The notes beneath the pieces were generated by a model that was not told the DNA's origin, ran no database searches, and was given only the letters and a program-made list of their open reading frames with translations. Made by a program: the position numbers and the translations under genes. A stretch of DNA of 42,500 nucleotides, taken from positions 162,501 to 205,000 of the forward strand of contig MVGU01000716.1 of the NCBI GenBank assembly GCA_002005505.1, in the 5' to 3' direction. Positions 12,392-29,472 of the stretch are shown here, in pieces. Every line of letters begins with the position of its first letter. Positions within the stretch are counted from its first letter, which is position 1. The DNA comes from Botryococcus braunii (lineage: Eukaryota > Chlorophyta > Trebouxiophyceae).

Positions 12392-13471
12392 TGTGTGTTG
12401 GGGGGGGGGGGTTGGGTGGTTGTGGATGTGTGTGTGTGTGTGGGGTGGGGGGGGGGGGGGGACAGAAGAAAGAACAGGGGACAGGAAGTGATGAGTACGT
12501 CCACCTGTATACAGGTCAATTCAACCCTAGCATCTACAATACTCATTGAATGCAGAAGCCACAGGACAGGATCCAATTGGCCATTTTTTTAAGAGAAGCA
12601 TGACAAAGGTGACATTTTTCACTGAATGGGCGTCTGTGGTGGTGGGTATCAAACACTGTCTCCCCCCACCCCTGGTCCCAGACTTTTTTGCAATAAATGG
12701 ATTGAGACATACAAGAGCTTGTTGTGAGTTGACATAAGCGCAGCAGCCCATCTATTCGTGGATGTTTAGTATATGTTGCATTCTCCCACTAACAAAAGTT
12801 ATCCCAAAGAACAGTTGACAATTTATCATGTAAAGACAGCAGGCAAAGAAGAGTACTTTTAGGTCGCATATCCCCAGCACAAAAGGACCTCGGGCGCATT
12901 TTGACCCTAAGGACTTGCAGGAGAGGAGGCATAAAAGGGGTAGACCGTGACTGCATTTAGCCCCAAGGCTTTCATCCGAGTGAGTCGATCTCGCCAGTAT
13001 GCTGGGTGGACACGGAAGTAGTGAATGCTGCAACACAAATTCTGTTCATTTTATTTGCTGGCATATGAGGTTTCAAATAGATTCCTGAAGTTAGTAAGAC
13101 ACACCAAACAAAAACCTTACTTGGTCTAATGTACTATGCCAAACAGTTAGCGCTAAGGAAAGCATGATGAGAGTTTCTTGATAAAACAGTAATGCAGTCT
13201 CCTTTAAAAATTCTCAAATACCAATCCACCTGTCTCCATGGCTAAAGGATTATGTACTTTGACTTAATAAACCGCTGCTGGAGCATTACCTTCCGGAATA
13301 AATCTGGAATGACTCGCCATCCTTATAGAACCTATCGTTATCAATTGTAAACGTTCGTACTGGGTCACTCAAGTGCGCTTGGGCCAGTGAAAAAGGACTG
13401 CAAGCCGAAAAAATGCCGAGAGGAAGCGCAAAGGTGAAGAGAAGTGCCCCAGACCATCCCAGGCCGGACAT
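1900..13471 (-). CDS. Secreted beta-galactosidase, glycoside hydrolase family 35 (16 exons, 739 aa)
   Basis: GH35 enzymes remove terminal beta-linked galactose from oligo- and polysaccharides in the cell wall, vacuole or lysosome. Exons: 13290-13471, 12946-13027, 11632-11817, 11278-11415, 10479-10639, 9528-9632, 8690-8844, 7338-7459, 6456-6655, 5966-6077, 5149-5320, 4195-4339, 3848-3898, 2802-2919, 2263-2383, 1900-2069. All phases fit and total 2,220 nt. The first 32 residues form a signal-like hydrophobic segment, and an in-frame TGA 36 nt upstream supports the ATG. Family landmarks are SIHYFRV (61-67), [10 protein letters not shown] (89-98), [22 protein letters not shown] with acid/base Glu200, and SEYYPGWLTHW with nucleophile Glu283. 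The C-terminal beta domains include [21 protein letters not shown] and [14 protein letters not shown]. Nothing needed for activity is missing. Length matches eukaryotic members (650-850 aa). Substrate preference cannot be read. The identification is secure; single splice sites could move by a few bases. Confidence 0.96.
3105..3210. repeat. (AC)n then (AG/G)n microsatellite, beta-galactosidase intron 13
   Basis: About 26 AC units at 3105-3156 are followed by imperfect AC and by a purine tract of AG and G runs to 3210. Located in the intron between exons 13 and 14. Confidence 0.95.
4195..4339 (-). other. Beta-galactosidase exon 12 with a GC-AG intron donor
   Basis: The exon encodes [15 protein letters not shown], the usual GH35 segment after the first beta domain. 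It joins exon 11 (split Gly codon) in phase. Its 3' end is CTGAG|GCAAGT. Only this GC donor leaves two bases, as the next exon (3848-3898, [17 protein letters not shown]) requires. A GT donor three bases later would put a stop at the start of that exon. Confidence 0.85.
4541..4912 (-). other. Possible alternative terminal exons inside beta-galactosidase intron 11
   Basis: Within the intron between exons 11 and 12 are two coding-like blocks on the gene's strand. The first, 4792-4912, follows a GTGCCCCAG acceptor, reads [20 protein letters not shown] then [18 protein letters not shown], and ends at a GTATGT donor. The second, starting near 4671 after TTTGAAAG, reads [15 protein letters not shown] and continues as [17 protein letters not shown] to QGDEDYI and a TAA. 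Phases match exon 11 and each other. Inclusion would replace the C-terminal part of the enzyme from residue 539. I do not recognise the sequence. It could equally be a decayed insertion. Confidence 0.4.
6770..6844. ncRNA. Near-perfect 75-nt hairpin in beta-galactosidase intron 8
   Basis: The arms 6770-6795 and 6819-6844 pair over 26 bp with one mismatch. The sequence between them continues pairing for about 9 more positions with two G-T type mismatches, leaving a 5-nt loop. Total stem is about 35 bp. It lies in the intron between exons 8 and 9 of the minus-strand gene. Size and shape resemble a microRNA precursor or a small foldback transposon; no processing evidence is available. Confidence 0.5.
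7121..7187. repeat. (CA)n microsatellite, intron 8
   Basis: About 33 uninterrupted CA units, preceded by a pyrimidine-rich stretch (7000-7100) and a GCGCGTG step. Gives false His-Thr and Cys-Val frames. Confidence 0.97.
7559..7680. repeat. Poly-C tract and (CA)n array, intron 7
   Basis: A run of about 19 C at 7559-7577, then an uninterrupted CA array of about 40 units at 7601-7680. It lies about 140 bases before the intron 7 acceptor on the minus strand and is complementary to the GT array at 8569-8640 in the same intron. Confidence 0.97.
8569..8640. repeat. (GT)n array, intron 7
   Basis: About 36 GT units bounded by GC-alternating sequence, beginning 49 bases inside the intron from the exon 7 donor. 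Complementary to the CA array at 7601-7680. Confidence 0.97.
9191..9244. repeat. (AC)n array, intron 6
   Basis: About 27 AC units preceded by an imperfect CGC/CAC-rich stretch from 9133. A second, shorter AC array lies at 9439-9474 in the same intron. Confidence 0.95.
9528..9632 (-). other. Beta-galactosidase exon 6, carries the catalytic nucleophile
   Basis: This 105-nt exon starts with the Ser250 codon remainder and [10 protein letters not shown], and ends in SEY with the next Tyr codon split. Glu283 in SEYYPGW aligns with the GH35 nucleophile. The donor is TA|GTGCGC. Another possible donor (GTACTA, six bases earlier) would delete the Glu-Tyr pair, so the GTGCGC choice is fixed by the family motif. 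Confidence 0.9.
10206..10352. repeat. (CA)n plus (AG)n compound microsatellite, intron 5
   Basis: A GCGC step and imperfect CA array are followed by GA, a G run, and an uninterrupted AG array from about 10287 to 10352. It lies in the intron between exons 5 and 6. Confidence 0.95.
10479..10639 (-). other. Beta-galactosidase exon 5, carries the catalytic acid/base
   Basis: The exon opens directly with VENEYG, the GH35 acid/base motif (Glu200 by my count), after a GGGGCCAG acceptor. It runs through SNVIVYTTD and ends in VYS at TC|GTGCGT. The donor is followed at once by a long run of C on the coding strand. Confidence 0.92.
11917..12026. repeat. (GT)n-(GC)n-(GT)n alternating purine-pyrimidine array, intron 2
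   Basis: GT units, then about 13 GC units (11936-11962), then about 32 GT units. Long alternating GC/GT sequence is prone to Z-DNA. It begins about 100 bases upstream of exon 3 in gene orientation. Confidence 0.96.
12309..12465. repeat. (CT)n-(GT)n-poly-G compound repeat, intron 2
   Basis: About 33 CT units to 12374, 12 GT units to 12398, a G run to 12411, then a second GT/G-run block to about 12461. Homopurine-homopyrimidine mirror symmetry makes this a triplex-prone stretch. Confidence 0.95.
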
Positions 13472-14204
13472 TCCGACTTGAGAACGGACGAAACACAGGA
13501 GGGTGTCTCAAATTCTAACAATACTAACGTTGCCTTATACAAGCCCAGGTGAGTGCAATAAGATTGCCGTCGTCGCGCCTTACTTGGGCACAGACGACAG
13601 CCATGCACGTCACCACTTATTCACCAGACGAAGCGCGTTAATCTGTATGAGAACAGAAAACAACTTTTAAAGCAGCTTCAGTAGCTATGAAGTCTATAAT
13701 TGCGTATCGGGTGGTACTGACAGACCCGCTACCGAATTGTGCTTAGCTGCCAGCGCCTTCAAACACGCTTCCCGAGCGGAGCCGAGAGCCCGATGGCACG
13801 CACAGTACGGGCATTGTCACATGCAGCATGTGACTTGCATCTCAATCTCCCAGACATCGCACTGCATATGCAGAACACATGCTTACTTCACACAGACATT
13901 GTTTGTTTATGTCTCGGTATCATTAAAGGTCAGCTTTGCATACCGATCGTCGCTTTTACGCATGTGAGTAGATCTGTGAGTCGCAGATCCTAGCGGACAA
14001 TACGGAGTCCGAGTTCAACACTTGGAAAGATGTAGAGTAGCAGAGGTTGCCGTCGCTGTTTTTCGCCGTGTACATCTGAGCATAAAATATGATAGGGGAG
14101 CGATAGTTTCACGCTCACCAGGCCCGAAATTACTAAACGATACAGACAATGCGCATTCTTTACCTGAACTGGAGCATCAAGAATAAAATATCTATTGCGT
14201 TATA
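13472..14204. promoter_or_regulatory. Divergent intergenic region, probable shared promoter
   Basis: 733 bases separate the start codon of the beta-galactosidase (minus) from that of the helical-protein gene (plus). No reading frame here has splice sites or recognisable motifs, and there is no microsatellite, unlike most introns of the window. Both 5' untranslated regions and the core promoters must lie here. I cannot point to a TATA box or a specific operator. Confidence 0.55.
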
Positions 14205-21381
<7,177 letters not shown>

Positions 21382-21585
21382 CTTTCAGAAAGCGGGGGAA
21401 GGGAAAGGGATTGCCAGTGGCAATTTGCCACCTCTGCAACTGGGGGAAGGAGAAGGGAGTGCCGCATACTGGACAAAGCAGTCTGCAGAAAGCACACTTC
21501 TCTCAGAGAGAGCTTTCCTTTGATTTTCCACCTCGAGGATCCTCTATTGACTGAGATACTTAAGACAGCACAGTTGTCCAGAGCG
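21382..21585. other. Tail-to-tail intergenic region (204 bp)
   Basis: Only 204 bases lie between the TGA of the plus-strand helical-protein gene and the TAG of the minus-strand Ser/Pro-rich gene. Both 3' untranslated regions must overlap or be very short. I see no clear TGTAA or AATAAA signal that would assign the cleavage sites. Confidence 0.5.
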
Positions 21586-24418
21586 CTACTTTTTTTTACA
21601 GCCCATACGTTTGTGGTGCCACCTCCCTTTCAGTGAGGGCTTGAGTGCCAAGTCATCATTGTACAAGATCCTGCAGCTGTCAGATTTGGGTAGCGGATGC
21701 TTGCCCAGCATACTACATTCATGGGAGCCCCCAGATCCCTGCAGTAGATTAGCTGTACCAGGTTCCAAAAACAACACATCAACAAAGATGTCTACTGTTT
21801 ATAGCAGTGACAGCTTATGACATCCCAAATCTGGAATGGGAGGGGATGGGGGAAGGGTCGAGAGCACTTGCAGTGGCTTTGATTAACATGCAGTCAAAGA
21901 ATGGCACAACTATAGTGCTGTTCTCTGCGTTTTCGAGGTTGTTTAGTTCTCAATTTCATTTACAGCTTGCGGGTTTTCCAGATCCTTAGTGGGCTTGCCG
22001 TAAAGCGCACTGCGTGGAAATGCCTACAAAGTCCATGAAGGCAATTTCCTTTGAATTGAAATATACTATGTGGTACATCTGTGGTTCGTGCATAGTCCTT
22101 ACTTTACAAAAGGCGCATACATGGGTTTCCACTGTCCTGCGGGCTGGGTCAGCCATTAGGAAGAGTACAAGCTATCGCATACATCCAGATTACGCTGTGC
22201 TTGGCGCTTCTTTAAGCCAAGCACGACAAGCATTGGGCCCATCTGCAGAATTGATTCGAAACAATTTGTCTAGACAGATCTGTTGCGTTTCACTAGCAAG
22301 TCTGCCTTCAATGAATACTTTTCTAAACCCTAACGTCAGTTACGTGTCAGCAAAAGCAGTACAGGCCCAGGGCCAGACCCTGTTCCTGTTCTTCCACGTG
22401 GGTGTACTCCCCATGTTTTTTTTCCAGGAGTGCAATTGCATGACGCTACATTGAGCGCTTGCTGCCAATCATGTGGTTCGTTCTGGGCTGGGTTGGGCCC
22501 ACTGGGCTTTCAAAATCCATCCCTGATTGGGACACGAGTACCTCGAGACTGTACACCTGAATTCGTATACATCAGCAGCTTCTACATGGTATCTGCCCTT
22601 GTCCTCTTCCCTTGCATCTCCAATCCAGTGGAAAACCATAAATCGGATTTATGGAGGCAACCCCGGGGCAGCATTCATGCACTGTTTTGAATAGGACAGA
22701 AGGGGTGACTGGCTGCAATACTGCTCTGGATGTAATGTTCCCTTCCTTCCTTCCATGGCTGCCATTCTGGTGGCCTCCCGGAGGATGATCAAAGACTCGG
22801 GAGGCCTGAGGATTTTTCCGAGTAATGTTTTTTAAAGAATGGGAAGGGGGCATTTGGAGGTGTTATGTCAACGCAATTCCAACTGTGACCATTAACGAAT
22901 AATATCAGCAAAGAGGAACGCCATCCCAGCCACCTTCAATGTAGTGGCGGTCTGCTGCAGTCTTGACTGTTGGATTCTCCCTTTTGGCATCCAGGGGGGA
23001 GTTGACGACACCACCGCCTCGTCCTGAATCATGAGGAAATCCCACATCAAATATGTGTGTGTTAACAGAAGAAATGCGCTGTCAAGTGACCCAAAACCTC
23101 AACCCCAACACTCCCAGTAAAGAGCCCCCAAAGACATTATGGACATACAAGAGTGGGCGTTTATGATAAGCCGCCTACCCACCTAACCCCCCTCCCGGTA
23201 GGGGAAGAAGCAGAAGGTGACAAATCGGTTTTAGCGGGGAGACAGGAGCAGGTATCCACAGCACTAGGATGCTCTCAGTCAGGCCTGCTGAACTGAAACT
23301 CAACATCAAGAGAGGGGTCAGCCTTGCGCTTTATGATTCAACCCAACCTATGACTGGTTTTCTAATACAAACGGTGTCTATGGCTAATACGGTGTCGATG
23401 TCTATTTAAATTAGGGTGGCAGCGGCACTGCCTCACACTATGGCCGTGATGCTATGGTCCCACATGCGCCAGAGTATTTTCAAGACTGCACACTGTTGTA
23501 AGCACCGTACAAGCACCAAACATACATAGCAGTTCAGGCTGAGCAACGCTGAGGTAGAGCTATTACCCCCTCCCAAATATGAGCATGCCATAATCCCCTG
23601 GGCACTCAAATGGCAAGGCGCACCCCCAAAGGCAAGATCCGGGTGTTCAAGGAGAGCTGCAATGTGAGGATCGAGCTCCGGTGTTGCAGCACGTGTAATG
23701 GCCTTCTGTGTGGCCTTCCCAACGGGGTGCTTCTTGGCAATGGTCCCCGTTCTTGAAATGCTCTCCGTGTCCCTGGGAGATGGGATGGTCTGGACGTGGA
23801 CGAGTTTGGTGGTGTTTCCGGCTTTTGGATTGTTCTCGGGGTCCCTAGGTGAAGGGATGCGTTTGAACAAAGACTGCTCTCTTTTGGTGGGGCCCTGCTG
23901 ATCCCCTCCCATGCCGGGTACCTGCCCTAGCTTGGGCACCGGGTCCTTCCCCTTGATGGGGGCATTGGTAGGAAGATCAGTAGTAGCGGTGCTCGGGGTA
24001 CGCTTCCACCCTGGTAAGCCCAGTCTCGCAGCACTGCGACTGAGCCAGGCCTGTGAAATTTTGGGAATCTGGGCATCCGAGGCCGGCTTTGGCAGGTTTG
24101 AGGACTGTGGAAGGGGGATAAGCGATGCACCAGCACCCCCCTGCTTTGTCAAGGGAAGGTCTTCCTGAGCCCTGCTGGGAAGCAGACTGAACTGTAAACA
24201 CGCAGCGAGCATTTATATAGTGGAGCTTGAGCACACACAGGCTGTTTCTCAAAAGCCAGCATTTTGACAGTGTTGCCTCGCTGCGTGAATGCATGCACAT
24301 TCAACAGCAACCTTCTTTTGGGAGAGCTGAAGGGCATAAGGGCAGACTCCTTTGTGTGCACAAGGACATGCGCATGCATGCGCACACATGCACACACAGA
24401 CACAGACACAGACACACA

Positions 24419-24472
<54 letters not shown>

Positions 24473-27400
24473 GGGAGAATGTGTGTGAGAGAGAGAGGGG
24501 GGGGGGAGTCAAGGAAAGAAGGGGGGAATGTCATCAGACATTGAGGACCTCGGCTCAAGGCGGCTCGTCAGCTACCTCGGCTCGTGACACAATGTAGGAT
24601 GAAGGTAGGGGCGCACACCTTGTGGCTCGAGCCAGGCGGGACGACTGTCGTATCGGGCCATAACCCCGAGCAGTGCCAGCAGGCTGCCGGAGTCGAGATG
24701 AAGGTCCAGCTGGAATTGCAGAGAAGGCTGCCTTCCCAGCCAGGGGCAAACTACTTATATTCCTGTCATCAGAGTCTTCCCCGCCAGCATCTTTTTGCAG
24801 CTCTAGGACTCGGGGCACTTGGAGTGCTGCAGCATTGCCAGCTGAGCCAGGGGACTTGAGACCCGTGGTAATGTCACCCAGCATGCGAGGGGACTGACTG
24901 GGCACGGATATAGTCTTGGAGACTGCTGGAGACTTAGGACCTGTGGAAACAGGGCTTGGAATTTGAGGTGACAGAGAGATGTGGGGAGAACTGCCTCCAG
25001 CCTCTCCCAGCTGGGTCTTCCTAGCAGTGCTTGGCATGTGCAGGAGTTTAGAACCGCCTGCTACATCCCCTTTATCAGGTGAGGTTTGGGGATATGTGGC
25101 AGGGCCTGAAGTATGGCTGCCCCCTGAAGGTGTTCCGTGGTGCAGGCAGGGTCCAGAGGTCTGAACGCTTTGGTGTTCAAGGTTGCTCCTCACAGCAGTT
25201 TGACTGCTTGTAGATAGTGTTCGTCGATTGTCTGCCTCCCCGGCAGCCCTTCTTTGCTGGACACTCGTCATCATCCCCGCGTCTTCCCTCATCAGGCCCA
25301 GGTTGCAGTCAGCCCTAGCGTCAGATTCATTGCACACAGGGTCTGCGCTGCTGTGTCGGACAGCGCCGGTCATATTGACATCATCTCTTGACTGCGCAGG
25401 CCGCTGCCACAATCGCAAAGCATTGTCTGGAATGGACATGGGAGGTGGCGTATGTGTGGGGTGAGGCAGGCTGCAAGGAGGGCTAGGGGTTGCCCTCTGA
25501 GGCAGACTGAGTCTGGACGGGGAGGGGGGCGTGAGTGGTGTTACCACGGCAGCAGTAGAAGAAACTAGGAGGTGATGGCTTCCCTGTGAGGGCATTCGGG
25601 ACACCGGAATAGAGGCTGCAAATTCAACAGCGGAAACGACAGCCAGACGTCCTACATCAGGTTCAGCCGGTATCCCCTGACTTCCAACTGAGGAGCAGCA
25701 GCTAGCCACTGGTGGAGCAGACGCTGGTATGTGCATGTCAATCGAGGGAGCCTTTGACCGTGCTGGCGCAATCGGGGCTTGTCGTGAAGGGGAATGATGC
25801 ACCATGTGTGGTGGACAGTGGCCCTTGTTCAGCGGAGACCTGTGGGCCAACGCAGGGACCGATGGAATGACTTGGCTTGAAGGAGACCTGTGTGCGGTCT
25901 CAGGACGAAGGGCTCTGGCATGGATTTGCGAGGGAGAGGAGTGGATTGACGTTGTAGAGGTCGCGGGCTGGGCAGAGCTTTGCCCCGAGGGAGATTTCTG
26001 TCCCGCGTCAGAGGAATCAGGGATCTGAACACTTCTGCGCACAGAGAAATCCATGGAGCGATCCAAGATTGTGCTATCCTCCAGACCAGCTGGGGTCATT
26101 AAAGGGAGAATGCCTGACCAAGAGGCAGAGGTATTACTCCATTGGGCACGGAGATCAGCGGCTGTGAAGACCTGGGCACGTGCCGGAGATTGGTATGGTG
26201 ACTGCATCATCAGATTCCCGCATATGGAGTCGCGGGTGTGATGAGTTTCCACCACGTGACCACCAAGGTCAGAGGGGATTGTGTCGTCCCGCAAATTTCT
26301 GACCATTGAGAGGCTCTGACTTGCCAGTGGTCTATGTTGCTGCGGAATGGCGCCACTAGGCGAAGTTGGCGTAGGGAGTGCTGGACTTGAACCTGATTGC
26401 AGTGGAGAAGTTCGGGAGTCTGCCCAGCGCGCCCGCTCTCCACCCATGGGGCTGGGAGGAAACATCCTCAGGGGGCCAGAGCACAAAGGGGAGACGAGGG
26501 GGCTTGGGGGTTTCTGTTTACTGTGGGATGGGGTTCTCAGCGGATCCACAAGAGGACTGTGGCTTGGGGTCCAGGACTTGTCAGACGGCGACGGTGATGA
26601 TACAACCGGACCGATGATTTTGTTCTTGCTTCCGAGAAACTGAGCTGATGCTCTAAGGGGGGCAGCACAGCGGGCAGGAGAGGGCCCTGTGGGAGATGCC
26701 TGAGGCGAAAAATTGAAATTACGCTCCCGTTGCTCCAGAGTGGCGGACTCCTCTGAGGGCAGTGGCTTTGCCTGCTTTGGTGAAGGGGACACCATGGGGA
26801 GTGCTTGTTCCGGCTGCGCAATCAGGGCGCTCTTGACAAACGATCGGTGCGATTTGTTTGAAGGAGACACCAAGACGCGCTCCTGCTCCTGCTGCGCAGC
26901 AAGCTGCTCCCAGAAAAGTGACTTGGAATGCTTTTTTGGGGTTATGGACGTTCGTGGTGTGAAGTTCGAAGACGACGGCGGTTTCGGAGAAAATCGCTCC
27001 ACCAGCTCTGCCACAGATCTTGTGACAGTGATGCCCCGGCTTCTGTTAGGGGTGGCAAGTGTGCCGGACCTGCACTCCAAAACCTTATCCAAGGTGCTGT
27101 TCTCCGCAATGTCTTCCGGACAAGTCCATTCCCTGTGTGGCTCAGCAGGTTGGATCAGCCCTGTGAATGTGCCTCCCACATCTCGTTCCCCCATCACAGA
27201 CTCCCTCTCCCTCTGTCGTTCCAGAATGCTTGCTGCCTGGACTGCGCCAGAGAATGGTACAGAAGCACCTCCAGTACCTCTCCCTCTGTCTCTATTTTCA
27301 AGCCGAGGCGACTCACATTCCTCTGCAAGCTGAGGATCATCGCAGAAAGGAGATCTGGTGTCTTGGCTGTGGATCCCGCTATCCGCTGATCTATTGCCTA

Positions 27401-29472
27401 GGACATCCGGATTTTCCCAGGGCTGATGGCAATCTGGAGATGATGAGAAGAGCTGATTTTTCATGGCTCCTGAATCTTTGTCCTTCAGGCAGTCTCCTGG
27501 AGGTGCAAGCAGCGCATGCTGGGGAAAGTTTGCAGGGCTTGTACCCAAAAACGCGTCTCTATTGGGTGATGGGTCCACATGCTCGAGACCCTCCAGAAGC
27601 ACGGGAAGACGGTTGGACGAATGTGATGAAGTGTTGCTAACAGCTTCTTCCAACTGCAGAATGGAAAAATGATGGCATCAACAATTGTCATTGACATTGC
27701 CCCCTTCGAACAGCTATATCATCCTCAAAGTGTAAGGTCCCTGTGACTTGCTGTGTTTGGTTCTGTTGTTCAAGATAATGGATTATTTACAAAACAATCA
27801 CCCTTTGCTTTTGATGGGTTCCACTCTGTAGTAAACACGACGTTTTCCATGACGGTGCATGTGTGTGTTGGGGGGGGGGGGGGCACGGGGGCGGTTTGGC
27901 TACATTTCTCAACCCACAATACAGGACTGACGGCGAAGCATGATGACTACCTGTAAAAACAGGGCCATGCTCTCTCGCAGGTGGTTTTCGGAATACCCAC
28001 TCCGTGAGTTTGCTGCTGATGAGGTGCCTGCAGGCAAAATTTGACAATGAACTCAATCTGAAAGTTGGGCTACACTTATTCTTGTGCATACTTATAAGGT
28101 GAAGAACATCCCAGAAGGAACACTTTTTATAAGGTTGCGTTGACTTTTCCGGCATAAAGGGCACTAAACAGAATATGGCCTACCAGCATGTTTTCTCTGC
28201 ATGTGCAACTTTGGCAGGCCAAGGGGCTTGATCCCAACGGACGCTGGAGGTGGAGGCATTTCTATGGTGACCTCACTAACAGGATGTATTGCGCAATCTG
28301 AAGCAACATTAGCATTTTTGTCTGATGTGGCCTCCAAGCACTCAATGCTGCATCCGGTTTCAACAACTCCACTTCTGTGCGTAAGCTGCATAACATCCTC
28401 GGAGTCTAGAAGCCCTTCATCTGCAACCACAGTGGGTAAAAAGGTGAAGACATTGGGAGTCACTTCTGGAAGGCTTCTGCCTGATGAACTGAAATCTGCA
28501 GCCCTGCAAATTTGTAATGCTTACAGGACCAAAAGTTGAAGAAACGCTCGGTCGGAATGTGGGAGGGTTATTGATATTATTCACATAGATGAGAACAGAA
28601 AGTTCGTTTGAGCGCCACATTTATGTAGCTAGTGGGTCCACACACAGCTCAACGAACTGCAGATTAGCAGGGAAATGACCCTGGCCTTGTTCACCTTGTG
28701 TGGTGACCTCAAACATCTTCTGTAGGGCCAGGCTTTGCCGACGTGGATCCATCGCTCTCTTGTGGACCCATTGTTTTCTTCCTGGGGACCGTGCTTTCTG
28801 TTTCTCATTGCGTTCCTGTCACAGTTGCTTAAACTTAGCAAATCAGACCCCCAAGGGAAAAGTGAGTGAGTGAAAATACCTCAAGAGATGGGGAAGGTTT
28901 TTACCTCAAGAGATGGGGAAAGTGTTGCATGTGGTGGCCTTTCTTCAAGACCTTTATTCAGGTGAGGACGACACTGCCTTGCCGATTGGCCGTAAGAGTC
29001 TATTGTTCTAATGTCAGCTGAATCAGGTTCTTCAGATTTGAAGGCCAGTCGGCTACTAGGGAAATCATCACTGCATCCGACAGGTGACAGGACTGAGGGG
29101 AGCAGCCAACGATCTGTTTCGCTTGCAGGCACTGTACCTACAGAACCACAAATATCCCAAGGGAATGGTTTATACGACCAAGGCACCAAGATTCTGTCTA
29201 TCTAAAGTAATTTTTCAAGAAAGGAGGACAGAAAGGGGTACCCAAGAACAGCCAGACACTGGGGTGTCCTATAAAATAACAAAGGAGGTACTGTGAGTGA
29301 GCTTACCCCCTGCAGCCGGAATCAGCCAGGTCGATAGTATCGAGGGTGATAGCAAATCTTCGCTAGCCGTGGAAAGATCCAGGCAACTGCCAGCGTCAAC
29401 AAGGTCTGTGATATGGGGTCGCCTTATACTCTTGCCCTCAAGGGTGAAGGCATCACTGCTGGTGTCTTGCAT
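21586..29472 (-). CDS. Giant Ser/Pro-rich, probably disordered protein (11 exons, about 1,693 aa)
   Basis: Exons: 29307-29472, 28905-29131, 28646-28815, 28184-28503, 27951-28027, 24619-27653, 23526-24186, 22934-23023, about 22683-22805, 22183-22242, 21586-21738. All phases fit. An in-frame TGA 18 nt upstream supports the ATG at 29472 (MQDTSSDAFTLEGKSIRRPH). Exon 6 encodes about 1,011 residues rich in Ser, Pro, Gln and Arg. It has many SP dipeptides (HSSPSQ, HRSPSSQ, HRSPLNK, HHSPSR; also TGPKSP and TGLKSP), which are candidate sites for proline-directed kinases. The C-terminus is basic (GRWHHKRMGCKKK). I see no enzyme domain, signal peptide or membrane segment. The composition suits a nuclear or cytoskeletal scaffold. 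The family is unknown, and the ends of exons 7-10 are the least certain. Confidence 0.72.
24421..24470. repeat. (AC)n array, intron 6 of the Ser/Pro-rich gene
   Basis: 25 uninterrupted AC units, preceded by imperfect CA from about 24384 and followed by G and GA runs. It is the only sizeable microsatellite in this 7.9-kb gene. Confidence 0.96.
24619..27653 (-). other. Exon 6 of the Ser/Pro-rich gene (3,035 nt)
   Basis: By far the longest exon in the window. It follows a CATTCTGCAG acceptor and opens LEEAVSNTSSHSSNRLPVLL. It ends in SSRLARAT with AAG|GTGTGC leaving two bases; exon 7 (24186, LLPSRAQEDLP) completes a Ser codon. If that splice is not used, translation would stop at 24555-24557. 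The whole exon is free of recognisable folds. Confidence 0.8.
28879..28920 (-). repeat. Tandem duplication of a 5' splice site
   Basis: On the minus strand, CCCCATCTCTTGAGGTA occurs twice, 25 bases apart. The upstream copy is the exon 2 donor (CTTGAG|GTAAAA) of the Ser/Pro-rich gene. The downstream copy (CTTGAG|GTATTT) is an equally good donor, but using it adds a TGA in frame. Confidence 0.85.

Noticed and set aside
22014..22454. Plus-strand frame of 146 codons
   Set aside because: No recognisable motif, and it overlaps the phase-compatible minus-strand exon 22183-22242. Kept as unlikely, not excluded.
26713..27389. Plus-strand frames of 206 and 153 codons
   Set aside because: They lie antisense to exon 6 of the Ser/Pro-rich gene. 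The biased codon use of the real strand removes stops from the other strand, and no splice sites or motifs support them.
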